From Alcanivorax borkumensis SK2 (lineage in GTDB: Bacteria > Pseudomonadota > Gammaproteobacteria > Pseudomonadales > Alcanivoracaceae): a stretch of DNA of 64,000 nucleotides. Shown here piece by piece: positions 45,236 to 55,306 of this stretch. The stretch covers positions 1,337,501 through 1,401,500 of the forward strand of contig NC_008260.1 of NCBI RefSeq assembly GCF_000009365.1. The letters run 5' to 3'. A program made the translations under genes and the position numbers. Below the pieces are notes generated by a model. It saw only the letters and a program-made list of their open reading frames with translations, did no database searches and was not told the DNA's origin. Numbering within the stretch: position 1 is the stretch's first letter; each line of letters begins with the position of its first letter.

Positions 45236-46033
45236 TTAAAGCTCCAGTTCAAACGGCATAGACACAGTGCTCGCACCAGCATCAACGTAGGTGATTTCGC
45301 CGGTGATGCCGGAGGCCAAGTCTGAGCATAGGAAGGCAGCAGTATTGCCCACTTCCTCAATGGTTACGTTGCGGCGTAATGGTGCTTTGGCCGCATTGTA
45401 ATCCAGCATGCTGCGAAATTTCTTAATGCCGGAGGCTGCAAGGGTACGGATAGGGCCGGCAGAGATGCCGTTTACCCGCACACCGTCTGGTCCCATGCTG
45501 GCGGCCAGGTAACGCACTGAGGCTTCCAGGCTGGCTTTGGCCATGCCCATCACGTTGTAGTTCGGTACAGACTGGCGCGCAGCATGGTAGGTAAGGGTGA
45601 GCAGGGCGCCATTACGGCCAGCCAGCATGCTTTTTCCGGCCTTGGCCAGCGCTACGAAGCTATAGCTGGAAATGTCATGGGCAATCTGAAAACCCTCGCG
45701 GGTGGCTACATCGACAAAGTTACCATCCAGTTCGTTAGCGGGGGCGAAACCGACGGCGTGCACAATGCCGTCGAGGCCATCCCATTGTTTGCCGAGTTCA
45801 GAGAAAACGGCATCAATAGCCTCGTCGCTGGTGACATCACAGGGGAAACACAGGGCTTCACTGCTGCCATAGCGCTCTGCGGCTTTGAGTACGCGGCTTT
45901 TCAGCTTGTCATTCTGGTAGGTGAAAGCTAAGTCAGCACCTTCGCGGTGCATGGCTTCAGCAATTCCGGTGGCAATGGAGCGGTCGCTGGCGACTCCGAC
46001 AATCAGGTAACGTTTGCCTGCAAGAAATCCCAT
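45236..46033 (-). CDS. fabI: Enoyl-ACP reductase FabI
   Basis: The NADH-dependent last step of fatty acid elongation. The 265-aa product has the SDR N-terminus [20 protein letters not shown], Gly95 in HAVGFAP, and catalytic Tyr149, Tyr159 and Lys166 (NYNVMGMAK). These correspond to Tyr146, Tyr156 and Lys163 of E. coli. The second in-frame ATG (46033) is 6 bases after GAGG and matches the family start; ATG 46039 abuts the GAGG. Confidence 0.96.
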   Translation of the reverse strand: MGFLAGKRYLIVGVASDRSIATGIAEAMHREGADLAFTYQNDKLKSRVLKAAERYGSSEALCFPCDVTSDEAIDAVFSELGKQWDGLDGIVHAVGFAPANELDGNFVDVATREGFQIAHDISSYSFVALAKAGKSMLAGRNGALLTLTYHAARQSVPNYNVMGMAKASLEASVRYLAASMGPDGVRVNGISAGPIRTLAASGIKKFRSMLDYNAAKAPLRRNVTIEEVGNTAAFLCSDLASGITGEITYVDAGASTVSMPFELEL

Positions 46034-46063
46034 GTTCATCCTCGATATACTTTTGAGTCGAAA

Positions 46064-46224
46064 GTTGAAAGTTGAAAGTTAATAAGCACGATCTGGCTTG
46101 CTTGCTATCGGCATAAACCATTCCCGAGCCTGGAAGTAAACAGCTCTACTACCGCAAGGTTTACGATGAAGGTAGTCCAGATTGCCGCTAATGTGATCTG
46201 CGCTTTTAACTTTCAACTTTGAAC
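46064..46224. repeat. Inverted AGTTGAA repeats upstream of fabI
   Basis: GTTGAAAGTTGAAAGTTAATAAGC at 46064-46087 (given here in full only as a pattern of GTTGAAA units) is inverted as a 23-base copy with 3 differences at 46202-46224. The inner 114 bases have no ORF. The layout resembles the pair at 3005-3137. Confidence 0.55.
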
Positions 46225-46276
46225 TTGTCACTAATTATAGGCAATTAGTCCGGTTATTACGCCCGATCGAGGGCGA

Positions 46277-47878
46277 TCAAAGTGCAACCGTCTGTTTCCT
46301 GCTGTTGGCAAAGGCCGCATCGATCAGCGTCTGGGTGTACGGTTGCTGTGGGTTTTCAAAAATGGCCTCAGTATCGCCCTGTTCCACGGGTTTGCCGTCT
46401 TTCATCACCAACACACGGTGACAAATAGCACGGATAACTTTCAGATCATGGCTGATAAACAGATAGCTGAGTCCCCGTCGCTGTTGTAGTGCCTTCAGCA
46501 ATTCCAGTATCTGGTGCTGAACACTGCGATCCAGCGCTGAGGTGGGTTCGTCCAGCACCAGTAATGCAGGCTCCATGATGAGCGCACGGGCAATGGCAAT
46601 GCGCTGGCGTTGCCCGCCAGAAAACTCATGGGGGTAACGGTGACGAACGGTAATGGGCAACCCGACCTCCTCGAGAATGCGGCAGACACGATTTTCCCGC
46701 TCTGTACTCCTCAGCTCTGGAGCGTGAACGGCCAAGCCTTCGGCGACGATTTGGCCTACTGTCATGCGCGGGTTGAGGCTGCCATAGGGGTCCTGGAATA
46801 CCACTTGAAAATGGCTGCGCCATTGCCGTAATCCTGTGCGAGAGAGGGCGCGAATATCAGTGCCATTCATGTCAATGTCACCGTCACTCTTGATCAAGCG
46901 CAGTAAAGCCAGGGCCAGGGTCGATTTACCTGAGCCAGATTCACCAACGATACCCAGGGTTTCACCCTCGCGCAGGGTAAGATTGATGTGGTCTACCGCG
47001 TGTAGCAGGCTTGGTGGCGTGAACAGAGACTGGCGCTTGCCCTTGAAAGTGACGGCAATGTTGGTGGCACTCAGCAGCACGGGGGTGCCATCGGGCAATG
47101 GCTTGGCGCGCCCCTGTGGCTCCGCCTCGATAAGGTGACGGGTATAATCCTGTGTTGGTTGGCTTAATACCGTCTCGGTGGGGCCAGATTCCACACGCTT
47201 GCCGTTATGCATGACCACAATGTCCTCGGCAAAACGGCTGACTACACCTAAGTCGTGGCTGATCAATAGTATGGAAAGATTCAATTCTTTCTGTAAGCGT
47301 TTGATCAGATCGAGAATGGTTTCTTGTACCGTTACATCCAGGGCGGTGGTTGGCTCATCGGCGATGAGTATCTGAGGTTCATTAGCCAGTGCCATGGCGA
47401 TCATGACCCTTTGCCGCTGGCCGCCGCTAAGTTGGTGCGGATAGCGGCTCAGCATATCGGCTGTGGCGGGTAGCTCGACATGTTCCAACAGCGTCAGGCA
47501 GCGCTCGCGGGCCCGCTGCTTGCTCATGCCCTGATGGACGAACAGACTTTCGCTGATTTGTTTCTCTACCGTATGTAATGGATTGAGGGCGGTCAGCGGT
47601 TCCTGGAAAATCATGCCGATACGGCCACCACGCAGTTTACGTTTCTGTTCGCGGTTGAGTGACTGTAGATCGGTGCCATCCAGTTGCAGGCTTTCAGCCT
47701 GCCACTGTGCGTTTTCCGGCAGCAGATCCATCACCGACAGGGCAGTGAGGGATTTTCCGGAACCAGACTCGCCCACCAGCGCCAGCATACGGCCGGGATG
47801 GAGTTCCAGCGACATGTCATCAACGGCAAGCTGACCGGCAAAACGAATACTCAGCCCTTCGATGCGTAACAGACTCAT
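46277..47878 (-). CDS. yejF: YejF-type peptide ABC transporter ATPase
   Basis: A double ATPase of 533 aa with two complete ABC modules. The first has GESGSGKS (35-42), LSGGQRQR and LIADEPTTALD; the second has GESGSGKS near 311, FSGGQRQR and LDEPTSALD. It energises import through YejB/YejE. It overlaps yejE by 4 bases (ATGA) and is the last gene of the operon. Confidence 0.94.
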   Translation of the reverse strand: MSLLRIEGLSIRFAGQLAVDDMSLELHPGRMLALVGESGSGKSLTALSVMDLLPENAQWQAESLQLDGTDLQSLNREQKRKLRGGRIGMIFQEPLTALNPLHTVEKQISESLFVHQGMSKQRARERCLTLLEHVELPATADMLSRYPHQLSGGQRQRVMIAMALANEPQILIADEPTTALDVTVQETILDLIKRLQKELNLSILLISHDLGVVSRFAEDIVVMHNGKRVESGPTETVLSQPTQDYTRHLIEAEPQGRAKPLPDGTPVLLSATNIAVTFKGKRQSLFTPPSLLHAVDHINLTLREGETLGIVGESGSGKSTLALALLRLIKSDGDIDMNGTDIRALSRTGLRQWRSHFQVVFQDPYGSLNPRMTVGQIVAEGLAVHAPELRSTERENRVCRILEEVGLPITVRHRYPHEFSGGQRQRIAIARALIMEPALLVLDEPTSALDRSVQHQILELLKALQQRRGLSYLFISHDLKVIRAICHRVLVMKDGKPVEQGDTEAIFENPQQPYTQTLIDAAFANSRKQTVAL

Positions 47879-48918
47879 TGCAGAAACTTCCTTGTGTCGA
47901 ACGCATCGCGAATGGCTTCACCGATAAATACCAGCAAAGTCAGCATCAACGTGAGAGTGGCGAAGACGCTGATGCCTAACCAGGGGGCATGCAGGTTGGC
48001 TTTTCCCTGGCCGACCAGTCGACCCAGCGAAGGTGCATCTGGCGGCATGCCGAAGCCGATGAAATCAAGAGAGGTGAGGGTGACCACTGCGCTGTTGAGA
48101 ATAAACGGCAGGAAAGTAATAGTGGCGACCATGGCATTGGGCAGCATATGCCGGAACATGATGACCGGAGTGCGAACGCCCATGGCGTGGGCGGCACGGA
48201 CATAGTCCATGTTCCGACAACGTAGAAATTCTGCCCGCACCAGATCCACCAGAGCCATCCAGGAAAATAGCAGCAGGATCACCAGCAGTGTCCAGAAACT
48301 GGGTACCACAAAGCTGGAAATGATGATGATCAGATACAGCGTGGGCATGCTCGACCAGATTTCCAGAAAACGCTGGCCGGCCAGATCCAGCCAGCCGCCA
48401 TAGTAGCCTTGAATTGCCCCGACAATAATGCCGACGATGCTGGAAAGGATGGTCAATACCAACCCAAATAGGACAGAAATACGAAAGCCGTAAATCAAGC
48501 CTGCCAATACATCACGGCCTTGATCATCTGTGCCGAGCCAGTTTTCGGCTGATGGTGGGGCCGGTGCTGGCACCGCCAGATCATAATTGATGGTGTTATA
48601 GCTGTAGCGAACCGGTGGCCACAGCATCCAGCCCTTATCGTTAATCAGTTCTTTGACGACTGGGTCGCGATAATTGGTTTCCGATTCGAAAAAACCGCCA
48701 AAGGTGGTTTCCGGATAGGTATTGAAGACGGGAACGTAGAATTCGTTATCGTAGCTGACCAGTAGCGGCTTTTCGTTGGCAATCAGCTCGGCACCGAGGC
48801 TGATGACAAACAGGGTGACAAAAATCCATAGCGCCCAATAGCCGCGTTTGTTTGAACGAAACGCCTGCCACTGGCGTTGCCAGACCGGGTTGCGCGTGAG
48901 CGGGTTGCTAAAGGCCAT
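47875..48918 (-). CDS. yejE: YejE-type ABC permease
   Basis: An inner-membrane permease of 347 aa of the DppC/OppC type. One N-terminal helix (about 27-47), a periplasmic insert of about 90 residues (with ENWLGTDDQGRD before the core), and five core helices with the EAA loop ADYVRAAHAMG-like segment (MDYVRAAHAMGVRTPVIM). It pairs with YejB. The start overlaps the yejB stop by one base. Confidence 0.93.
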   Translation of the reverse strand: MAFSNPLTRNPVWQRQWQAFRSNKRGYWALWIFVTLFVISLGAELIANEKPLLVSYDNEFYVPVFNTYPETTFGGFFESETNYRDPVVKELINDKGWMLWPPVRYSYNTINYDLAVPAPAPPSAENWLGTDDQGRDVLAGLIYGFRISVLFGLVLTILSSIVGIIVGAIQGYYGGWLDLAGQRFLEIWSSMPTLYLIIIISSFVVPSFWTLLVILLLFSWMALVDLVRAEFLRCRNMDYVRAAHAMGVRTPVIMFRHMLPNAMVATITFLPFILNSAVVTLTSLDFIGFGMPPDAPSLGRLVGQGKANLHAPWLGISVFATLTLMLTLLVFIGEAIRDAFDTRKFLQ

Positions 48919-49997
48919 TAGCTCTGCCTCCGCTCAAAATCAATGCGCGGGTCCACCCACATGTAGGTCAGGTCGCTGACCAATTTCAGCAACAAGCCAA
49001 TCAGTGTGAAGATAAACAGGGTGCCAAACACCACCGGGTAGTCCCGGTTAATCACTGACTCGAAGCCGAGCAGGCCAAGGCCGTCGAGGGAAAAAATAAA
49101 CTCGATAAGCAGTACTCCGGTGAAAAACATGCCCACAAAGGCCGCGGGGAAGCCGGCGATAATGATCAACATGGCGTTGCGAAAAACATGGCCGTACAAC
49201 ACCTGTTTTTCGCTTAGCCCTTTGGCTCGAGCGGTTTGCACGTACTGTTTGCGAATTTCATCCATGAAAGAATTTTTCGTCAGCATGGTCAGGGTGGCAA
49301 AACTGCCAGCGACGATCGCGAAGGTAGGTAAGGTGATATGCCACAGATAATCAGTCACTTTGCCAAACAGACTCAGTTGCTCAAAATTATCCGAGGTGAG
49401 GCCCCGCAGGGGGAACCATTCAAAGTAAGAACCGCCGGCAAACAGCACGATCAACAGGATACCAAGCAGGAAACTGGGAATGGCAAAACCGATGACAATG
49501 GCGGTGCTGCTCCAGATATCAAAACGTGATCCGTCTTTCACGGCTTTGCGAATGCCCAGGGGAATGGAAACCATATAGGCAATCAGGGTGCTCCACAGCC
49601 CCAGTGACAGCGATACCGGTATGCGCTCGACGATAAGTTCGGTTACTGAACGGTCACGGTAGTAAGATTCGCCGAAATCGAAGCTCAGGTAGCTTTTCAC
49701 CATCAGCCAAAAACGTTCTGGCGCCGGTTTATCAAAGCCATAGAGTTTTTGAATTCGTTCTACCAGTTCCGGCGGAAGGCCTTTGGAACCTCGGTAGTCG
49801 CCACCACTACTGAGTGTATCCACGCTGCCACCCGCAAAACTGCCGCCAGCGCCCCCGCCAATGCCCTGCAATTCCGCCAGGGTTTTTTCCACTGGGCCAC
49901 CGGGGGCAGCCTGCACCACCACAAAGTTCAGTAATAGAATGCCGAACAGGGTGGGGATGATGAGCAGCAAACGTTTGGCAATATAAAGTCGCATCAT
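48918..49997 (-). CDS. yejB: YejB-type ABC permease
   Basis: A DppB/OppB-type permease of 359 aa. N-terminal helix about 9-30, then a periplasmic insert with a Gly/Ser-rich stretch ([14 protein letters not shown]) and the [17 protein letters not shown] segment seen in YejB, then five helices and the EAA loop ([15 protein letters not shown]). It overlaps the upstream yejA by 4 bases. Confidence 0.93.
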   Translation of the reverse strand: MMRLYIAKRLLLIIPTLFGILLLNFVVVQAAPGGPVEKTLAELQGIGGGAGGSFAGGSVDTLSSGGDYRGSKGLPPELVERIQKLYGFDKPAPERFWLMVKSYLSFDFGESYYRDRSVTELIVERIPVSLSLGLWSTLIAYMVSIPLGIRKAVKDGSRFDIWSSTAIVIGFAIPSFLLGILLIVLFAGGSYFEWFPLRGLTSDNFEQLSLFGKVTDYLWHITLPTFAIVAGSFATLTMLTKNSFMDEIRKQYVQTARAKGLSEKQVLYGHVFRNAMLIIIAGFPAAFVGMFFTGVLLIEFIFSLDGLGLLGFESVINRDYPVVFGTLFIFTLIGLLLKLVSDLTYMWVDPRIDFERRQS

Positions 49998-51796
49998 TGC
50001 GCGTTGCTATCCCACCAGGTGTCGATGGCACCATCAATGCCAACGTATTCAGGCAAGGGTGGGTGTTTCAGGCGACTGCGATAAGATAGGCGATGGTGGT
50101 CCGCATACCAATTTGGGATCACATAGAAATTCCATTGCAGTACCCGATCCAGGGCACGGCTGGCGATAACCAACTGGTCGCGCGTGGTGGCGGTGACAAT
50201 GGCATTAACCAATGTGTCCACGGCTGGATTCTGGATACCGATGATGTTGCGGCTGCTGGGGTCTTTGGCGGCTTTGCTGCCCCAATACTCCAGTTGCTCA
50301 TTGCCCGGGGAGGAAGATTGGGCAAAGGAGCTGACCACCATGTCGAAGTTGAAGTTACGAATGCGCTCTACGTATTGGCTAGTGTCTACCTTGACTACCT
50401 GTGCATCAATGCCCAGTGCTTTCAGATTGCGAGCAAACGGCAGAAGAATGCGTTCAAATGCGGGCTGATGCAGCATTATCTGGAAGCTTACTGGCGCGCC
50501 GTTTGGGGTGTGCAATTGACCGTCGCTGATTTGGTAGCCTGCTTTTTTCAACAACGTTTGGGCTCGCGCCAGATTGGCTCGTGGGCGGCCGCTGCCATCA
50601 CTTTTCGGCGGTTGGTAGCTTTCCGTGAAAACACGCTCGGGAATCTCGTCGCGTAGCGGTTCAAGTAGTTTCAATTCCGCTTCGGAGGGTAGGCCGGTGG
50701 CGGCCATATCAGAGTTCTGGAAATAACTGCGCGTGCGGTTGTACTGGCCATAAAACAAGTTGGCATTGGACCATTCGAAATCCAGTGCGTAGGTCATGGC
50801 CTCACGCAGAGCAATATCCTGAAATAGCGGATTGCGCAGGTTATAGACGATCCCCTGCATTCCTGCCGGGTTTGAGTGGGGAACCTCTTCCTTAACCAGC
50901 TGGCCCTCGTCAAAGGCTTTGCCCTTGTAGCTGGTGGCCCAGTTCTTTGAGCTGATCTCGAAGCGCCAATCATAATCGCCACGCTTGAATGCTTGCAGGG
51001 CAACGGTGTCATCCAGGAAATAATCGAAAGAAATCGTATCGAAGTTATTGCGGCCGCGGATGATGGGCAGGTCTTTGGCCCAGTAATCCTGGCGGCGTTG
51101 GTAGGTGATTTTTTTTCCAGTATCCACTTTACTGACGGCATAGGGGCCGGAGCCAATCGGTTTTTCCAGGCCGGCATTGGTAAAATCACGGGTTTCCCAT
51201 ACGTGTTCGGGTAGAACAGGAAGCTGACCAATGATCAGTGCCAGCTCACGGTTGTCACCGGGCTTGAAGTGGAAAGTCACGGTGTGTGGGTCATCGGCGG
51301 TAACGTGGTCGACACCACTGTAATAAAAACTGTAGAAGGGCGCGCCGTCATTGATCAGTGTGTTGAAGGTCCACACCACATCGCTGGCCTGCACCGGTTT
51401 ACCGTCGCTGAAGGTGGCTTTTGGGTTCAGATGAAAGCGTACCCAGCTACGGTCGCTGGGCCATTCGATGGTTTTGGCCAATAAGCCATACTGGGTAAAG
51501 GGTTCGTCCTCGGCGCGGGCGGTAAGGGTGTCATAGACAAGGGAGCCTATACCGGCGGCGGTGCCTTTAGGCACAAAAGGGTTGAGGCTGTCGAACGTAC
51601 CGATGACGTGACGGCGTAATATTCCGCCTTTGGGCGCCTCCGGATTCACATAATCCAGGTGCTGAAAATTTGCCGAATATTTTGGGGTGCCATGCATGGC
51701 CATGGCGTGGCTGCGGTGAATATCGGCATGTGCCAGGCCGGAAAGAGCGCACAAACCCACCAATAGCCCTCGCAGCAGGCTGCGGTTAACGGCCAT
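49994..51796 (-). CDS. yejA: YejA-type solute-binding protein, copy 1
   Basis: A periplasmic family 5 binding protein of 600 aa with signal peptide 1-24 ([11 protein letters not shown]). Typical features: [51 protein letters not shown] and [16 protein letters not shown]. It delivers peptides or muropeptides to YejBEF. It lies 12 bases after the second binding-protein gene and overlaps yejB. The adjacent copy is clearly homologous but diverged. Confidence 0.92.
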   Translation of the reverse strand: MAVNRSLLRGLLVGLCALSGLAHADIHRSHAMAMHGTPKYSANFQHLDYVNPEAPKGGILRRHVIGTFDSLNPFVPKGTAAGIGSLVYDTLTARAEDEPFTQYGLLAKTIEWPSDRSWVRFHLNPKATFSDGKPVQASDVVWTFNTLINDGAPFYSFYYSGVDHVTADDPHTVTFHFKPGDNRELALIIGQLPVLPEHVWETRDFTNAGLEKPIGSGPYAVSKVDTGKKITYQRRQDYWAKDLPIIRGRNNFDTISFDYFLDDTVALQAFKRGDYDWRFEISSKNWATSYKGKAFDEGQLVKEEVPHSNPAGMQGIVYNLRNPLFQDIALREAMTYALDFEWSNANLFYGQYNRTRSYFQNSDMAATGLPSEAELKLLEPLRDEIPERVFTESYQPPKSDGSGRPRANLARAQTLLKKAGYQISDGQLHTPNGAPVSFQIMLHQPAFERILLPFARNLKALGIDAQVVKVDTSQYVERIRNFNFDMVVSSFAQSSSPGNEQLEYWGSKAAKDPSSRNIIGIQNPAVDTLVNAIVTATTRDQLVIASRALDRVLQWNFYVIPNWYADHHRLSYRSRLKHPPLPEYVGIDGAIDTWWDSNAQ

Positions 51797-51808
51797 AAAG
51801 ACTCCTTG

Positions 51809-53641
51809 TTATTGTTTAAACCACCAAGTGTCCAGACCCAGCCCATAGGGAATTGGTTCCGGCGGGCGGGCAAACTTGTCCCACCAGGCAATACGATGGT
51901 CGTTGATATAGTAGTTCAAGACCCCGTACTGCTGGTAGCGCAACATACGATCCAACGCCTGCAAGCTAAGTCGGTAATCGGTTTCATTGTCCGTGCTGAG
52001 TGCATGCTCGACAAGAAAGTCCACCACCGGATTACGGATGCCAGCCAAGTTCCGGCTGCCGACGACCTTGGCGCTGGCCGACGCAAAATAGTCTTTCAGT
52101 TCCGGCCCCGGGTACGCCTGAACGGGAAGTACAAAAAGCACTACATCGTAATCGAAGGTGTCCAGGCGCTGCTTGTAGGCGGCAGGATCAATTTCACGGT
52201 ATTGGGCCTCAATGCCCAGCCGTTTCAGATTACGAAACCAGGGCGCAAGAATGCGGTATATGCCGGGGTTGTGATAGTTCAAGACAGTGAACTGTAGCGG
52301 GCGGCCTTCGGCGTTAACCAGGGTTTGCCCATCCAGTTTCCAGCCGCTTTCTTTCAGCAGTGCCAGGGCTTCGCGCATTCGATTACGAATCTGCCCGCTA
52401 CCATCGTTAATCGGCGCGCTGATGTCGGCGGTGAAGTAATCATCAGGGAGCTGTTCGATGAAGGGGCTGAGCAGGGCTTTTTCCGCGTCAGAAGCGGGTG
52501 TTGTTGCGCTGTATACACTGTTGGGGAACCAGCTTTGTGTGCGCTTATAGGCGCCGCTGAACAGGTTCTTGTTGGACCATTGAAAATCGAACAGCAAGTT
52601 GGCAGCACGTCGGACATTAATATCATTGAAGGGTGCGCGCCGGGTGTTAAAGAAGAAGGCTTGTACTGGACGGGGAATACGATGAGGGACGTTAGCCCGT
52701 TTTACTTTGCCTTCTTTCAGCGCCGAGAATTTGTAAGCCGTGGCCCAGTGCTTGGAACTGTAATCATAATGGACATCGTAGCCACCGGCTTTAAACGCTT
52801 CAAAACCCACATCAGCATCGCGGTAGAACTCGAACTCTACGGTGTCGAAATTATAACGGCCACGATTCACCGGTAAATCTTTGGCCCAGTAGTCTTTTAC
52901 CCGGGTAAAGGTGACTTGCCGACCAGCCTTCACTTCAGTGACCTTGTAAGGCCCGCTAGACAGAGGTGGGGTCAGTGAGGCGCTGTCGAAATCATGCTGT
53001 TGCCAGTAGTGGCGGGGCAAAATGGGAATAGCTCCGGCTACTAAGGGCAAATCGCGACGGCCGCGATGAAAGGTAAATTTCACCGTTTGTGAATCGATCG
53101 CTTCAATGTTAGCAATGTCCGCCAGACGCAGAGCGAATTCCGGGTGGCCTTTCTCGCGCAGAATATTTACCGAGAACACCACATCGTCAGCCCGGATCGG
53201 GTGACCGTCATGGAACTGTGCTTCGTCACGAATATGGAAGATGCACCAGCTGCGATCCTCTGGATATTCCAGCCAGTCAGCAATCAAGCCGTAAGCTGCT
53301 CCAGCTTCATCGCCCAATGGATTATGGGGCTGGCTTCCCATCAACAGGCTGTCAGCAATTTCGGTGACCCCATACATTTGAATGCCTGGGGTGTCAGCAG
53401 GGCTTCGCCCTTTGAGAATGTAAGGGTTCAGGCTGTCGAAGGTCCCCTGGCCAAACAGGCGCAGGGTGCCACCTTTCGGAGCGCCGGGGTTAACGTAATT
53501 GAGATGCTGGAAATCGACGGGGTACTTGAGACTGCCGAATGGATGGTAACCGTGGCTACGGGTAGGCTCGGCGTGGCATATCACGCCGAGCAGTAGGCCC
53601 AGAAAGGCAAAAGTAAGTTTAGTGCGTTTGGCGAATATCAA
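51809..53641 (-). CDS. YejA-type solute-binding protein, copy 2
   Basis: A paralogous family 5 binding protein of 610 aa, signal peptide 1-24 (LLLGVICHA). It shares GSLKYPVDFQHLNYVNPGAPKGG (in two parts), FDSLNPYILKG, HPIRADDVVFSVN and LFDFQWSNKNLFSGAY with copy 1. Having two binding proteins for one permease suggests two ligand classes. The start overlaps the mltD 3' end by 23 bases, so translation is coupled. Confidence 0.92.
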   Translation of the reverse strand: MIFAKRTKLTFAFLGLLLGVICHAEPTRSHGYHPFGSLKYPVDFQHLNYVNPGAPKGGTLRLFGQGTFDSLNPYILKGRSPADTPGIQMYGVTEIADSLLMGSQPHNPLGDEAGAAYGLIADWLEYPEDRSWCIFHIRDEAQFHDGHPIRADDVVFSVNILREKGHPEFALRLADIANIEAIDSQTVKFTFHRGRRDLPLVAGAIPILPRHYWQQHDFDSASLTPPLSSGPYKVTEVKAGRQVTFTRVKDYWAKDLPVNRGRYNFDTVEFEFYRDADVGFEAFKAGGYDVHYDYSSKHWATAYKFSALKEGKVKRANVPHRIPRPVQAFFFNTRRAPFNDINVRRAANLLFDFQWSNKNLFSGAYKRTQSWFPNSVYSATTPASDAEKALLSPFIEQLPDDYFTADISAPINDGSGQIRNRMREALALLKESGWKLDGQTLVNAEGRPLQFTVLNYHNPGIYRILAPWFRNLKRLGIEAQYREIDPAAYKQRLDTFDYDVVLFVLPVQAYPGPELKDYFASASAKVVGSRNLAGIRNPVVDFLVEHALSTDNETDYRLSLQALDRMLRYQQYGVLNYYINDHRIAWWDKFARPPEPIPYGLGLDTWWFKQ

Positions 53642-55238
53642 CGTAGAGTGTCAGCCGTTGCCCAGGTTGTATGTATTGATTGCTGGCTACACTGTTGTTC
53701 CAGCTTTTTATGTCGTTGACCGATACATTAAAGCGGTCAGCAATGGCATACAAGGAATCGCCGTTACGAATCGCATAGCGGACTTTGCGTACCATATTAG
53801 GATTGCTGGCAGCAGGCACGCTAGCGGGGCTGCCTGCCAGGCTGCCTTTGGTCCATACCGCCAAGCTCTGGCCCACACGCAGGTTGTCTTTAGGGGCTAT
53901 TCCATTCCATTTTGCTAGCTCTGGTACGCCGACTTTATGGCGACGGGCAATTTCCCATAGGGTCTCACCGGATTGAACCGTGTAGTCGATCCGTTGGCGT
54001 CCTTTAGGGCGTTTCGATTGTGTTTTGGCCAGCCGTGTTTCAGCGCTAAGGCTATCATTACTGTTGGTGGAGGCGGGGCCGGGAATTAACAGGGTGCGGC
54101 CAGCGATAATGGTGTTGTTCTTGAGGTGGTTGATATTGCGCAGTACCTGGGGGGTGGTGCGGTACTGGCGTGCAATAGCGCCCAGATTATCACCGGGGCG
54201 AATTTGGTAACGGCCCCACTGCATGCGCTGATCCTTGGGGAGGTGGACCAGCTTGTTCCTGAATCGTTCGGCCCGATTGACCGGGACGAGCAAGCGGAAG
54301 GGGCCGTCGGGTGAGGTGGCCCAACGGTTATAGGACGGATTTAGTAGGTAAAGCTCTTCCACGGAAATGTCTGCTAGCCGTGCGGCCTGCGCCAAATCAA
54401 TCTGGCCGCCTGTGTTAACTGTAATGAAGTAGGGTTCGTTGGCGATCGGGTGTAGGGGCACATTATAGGTGTCCGGGTCTCCTATAATTTGTGCGATTGC
54501 GAGCAGCTTAGGCACATAGGCAGTGGTTTCGCGCGGCAGATTCAGGTTCCAGAAGTCGGTGGGTTTCCCTGCTTCTTCATTGTGTCGGATAGCCCGGGAA
54601 ATGGTGCCGCCACCGGCATTGTAAGAGGCTAGTGCCAGCAGCCAGTCACCGTCGAAACGGCTGGAAAGTTTTTGTAAGTAATCCAACGCAGCGTTGGTGG
54701 ACTTAAGAATGTCGCGGCGTTGGTCTTCCCACCAAGTGCGCTGCATACCGAAATAATCGCCGGTGGAGGGAATGAATTGCCAAGGGCCCGCAGCACGGCC
54801 ATGGGAATAGGCAAAGGGGTCGAAGGCACTTTCCACGATGGGAAGCAATGCCAACTCCAGTGGCATGTCACGAGCCTCAGCCTGTTCGATAATGTAGTGT
54901 AGGTAACGCTCAGAGCGCCTAGTGACACGAGTGAAGTATTGAGGATGGCGAGCGTACCATTCGCGCTGCACGCGAATGCGATCGTTTTCTATGTTCAGAT
55001 CCAATCCGTAGCCGGCACGTAGTCGCGCCCATAGATCGTCATTATCTGTTGCCTGTATTGCCTGCTTATTTTTGTCGTCCACTGGGGCCGGTTCATCCAT
55101 GCCGTTGCCCAATTTTAGGTCATCCACAGAGGGCTTAGCGGCCGGCATGGGAGGGAGATTTTCTAGGGAGTCATTGGTGGCACAGCCACCGAGAGCCCCC
55201 AAGCCAAATAAAAAGGCCAAAGGAATAATGTGTTTCAT
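53619..55238 (-). CDS. mltD: Membrane-bound lytic transglycosylase MltD
   Basis: A murein lytic transglycosylase of 539 aa that produces anhydromuropeptides. Lipobox LGGC near residue 18; the catalytic Glu is in LPIVESAFDPFAYS, followed by AAGPWQFIPSTG and SYNAGGGTISRAI. Three LysM murein-binding repeats follow: YQIRPGDNLGAIAR, YTVQSGETLWEIAR and YAIRNGDSLYAIAD (E. coli MltD has two). ATG 55238 is used; a TTG at 55250 would add four residues. It overlaps the downstream yejA copy. Confidence 0.94.
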   Translation of the reverse strand: MKHIIPLAFLFGLGALGGCATNDSLENLPPMPAAKPSVDDLKLGNGMDEPAPVDDKNKQAIQATDNDDLWARLRAGYGLDLNIENDRIRVQREWYARHPQYFTRVTRRSERYLHYIIEQAEARDMPLELALLPIVESAFDPFAYSHGRAAGPWQFIPSTGDYFGMQRTWWEDQRRDILKSTNAALDYLQKLSSRFDGDWLLALASYNAGGGTISRAIRHNEEAGKPTDFWNLNLPRETTAYVPKLLAIAQIIGDPDTYNVPLHPIANEPYFITVNTGGQIDLAQAARLADISVEELYLLNPSYNRWATSPDGPFRLLVPVNRAERFRNKLVHLPKDQRMQWGRYQIRPGDNLGAIARQYRTTPQVLRNINHLKNNTIIAGRTLLIPGPASTNSNDSLSAETRLAKTQSKRPKGRQRIDYTVQSGETLWEIARRHKVGVPELAKWNGIAPKDNLRVGQSLAVWTKGSLAGSPASVPAASNPNMVRKVRYAIRNGDSLYAIADRFNVSVNDIKSWNNSVASNQYIQPGQRLTLYVDIRQTH

Positions 55239-55306
55239 AATTATGAACAACGCTAAGAATTTGATGCATTCTGGCGTCGCAAAGACGATACGGCAAGGAT
55301 GCGACG

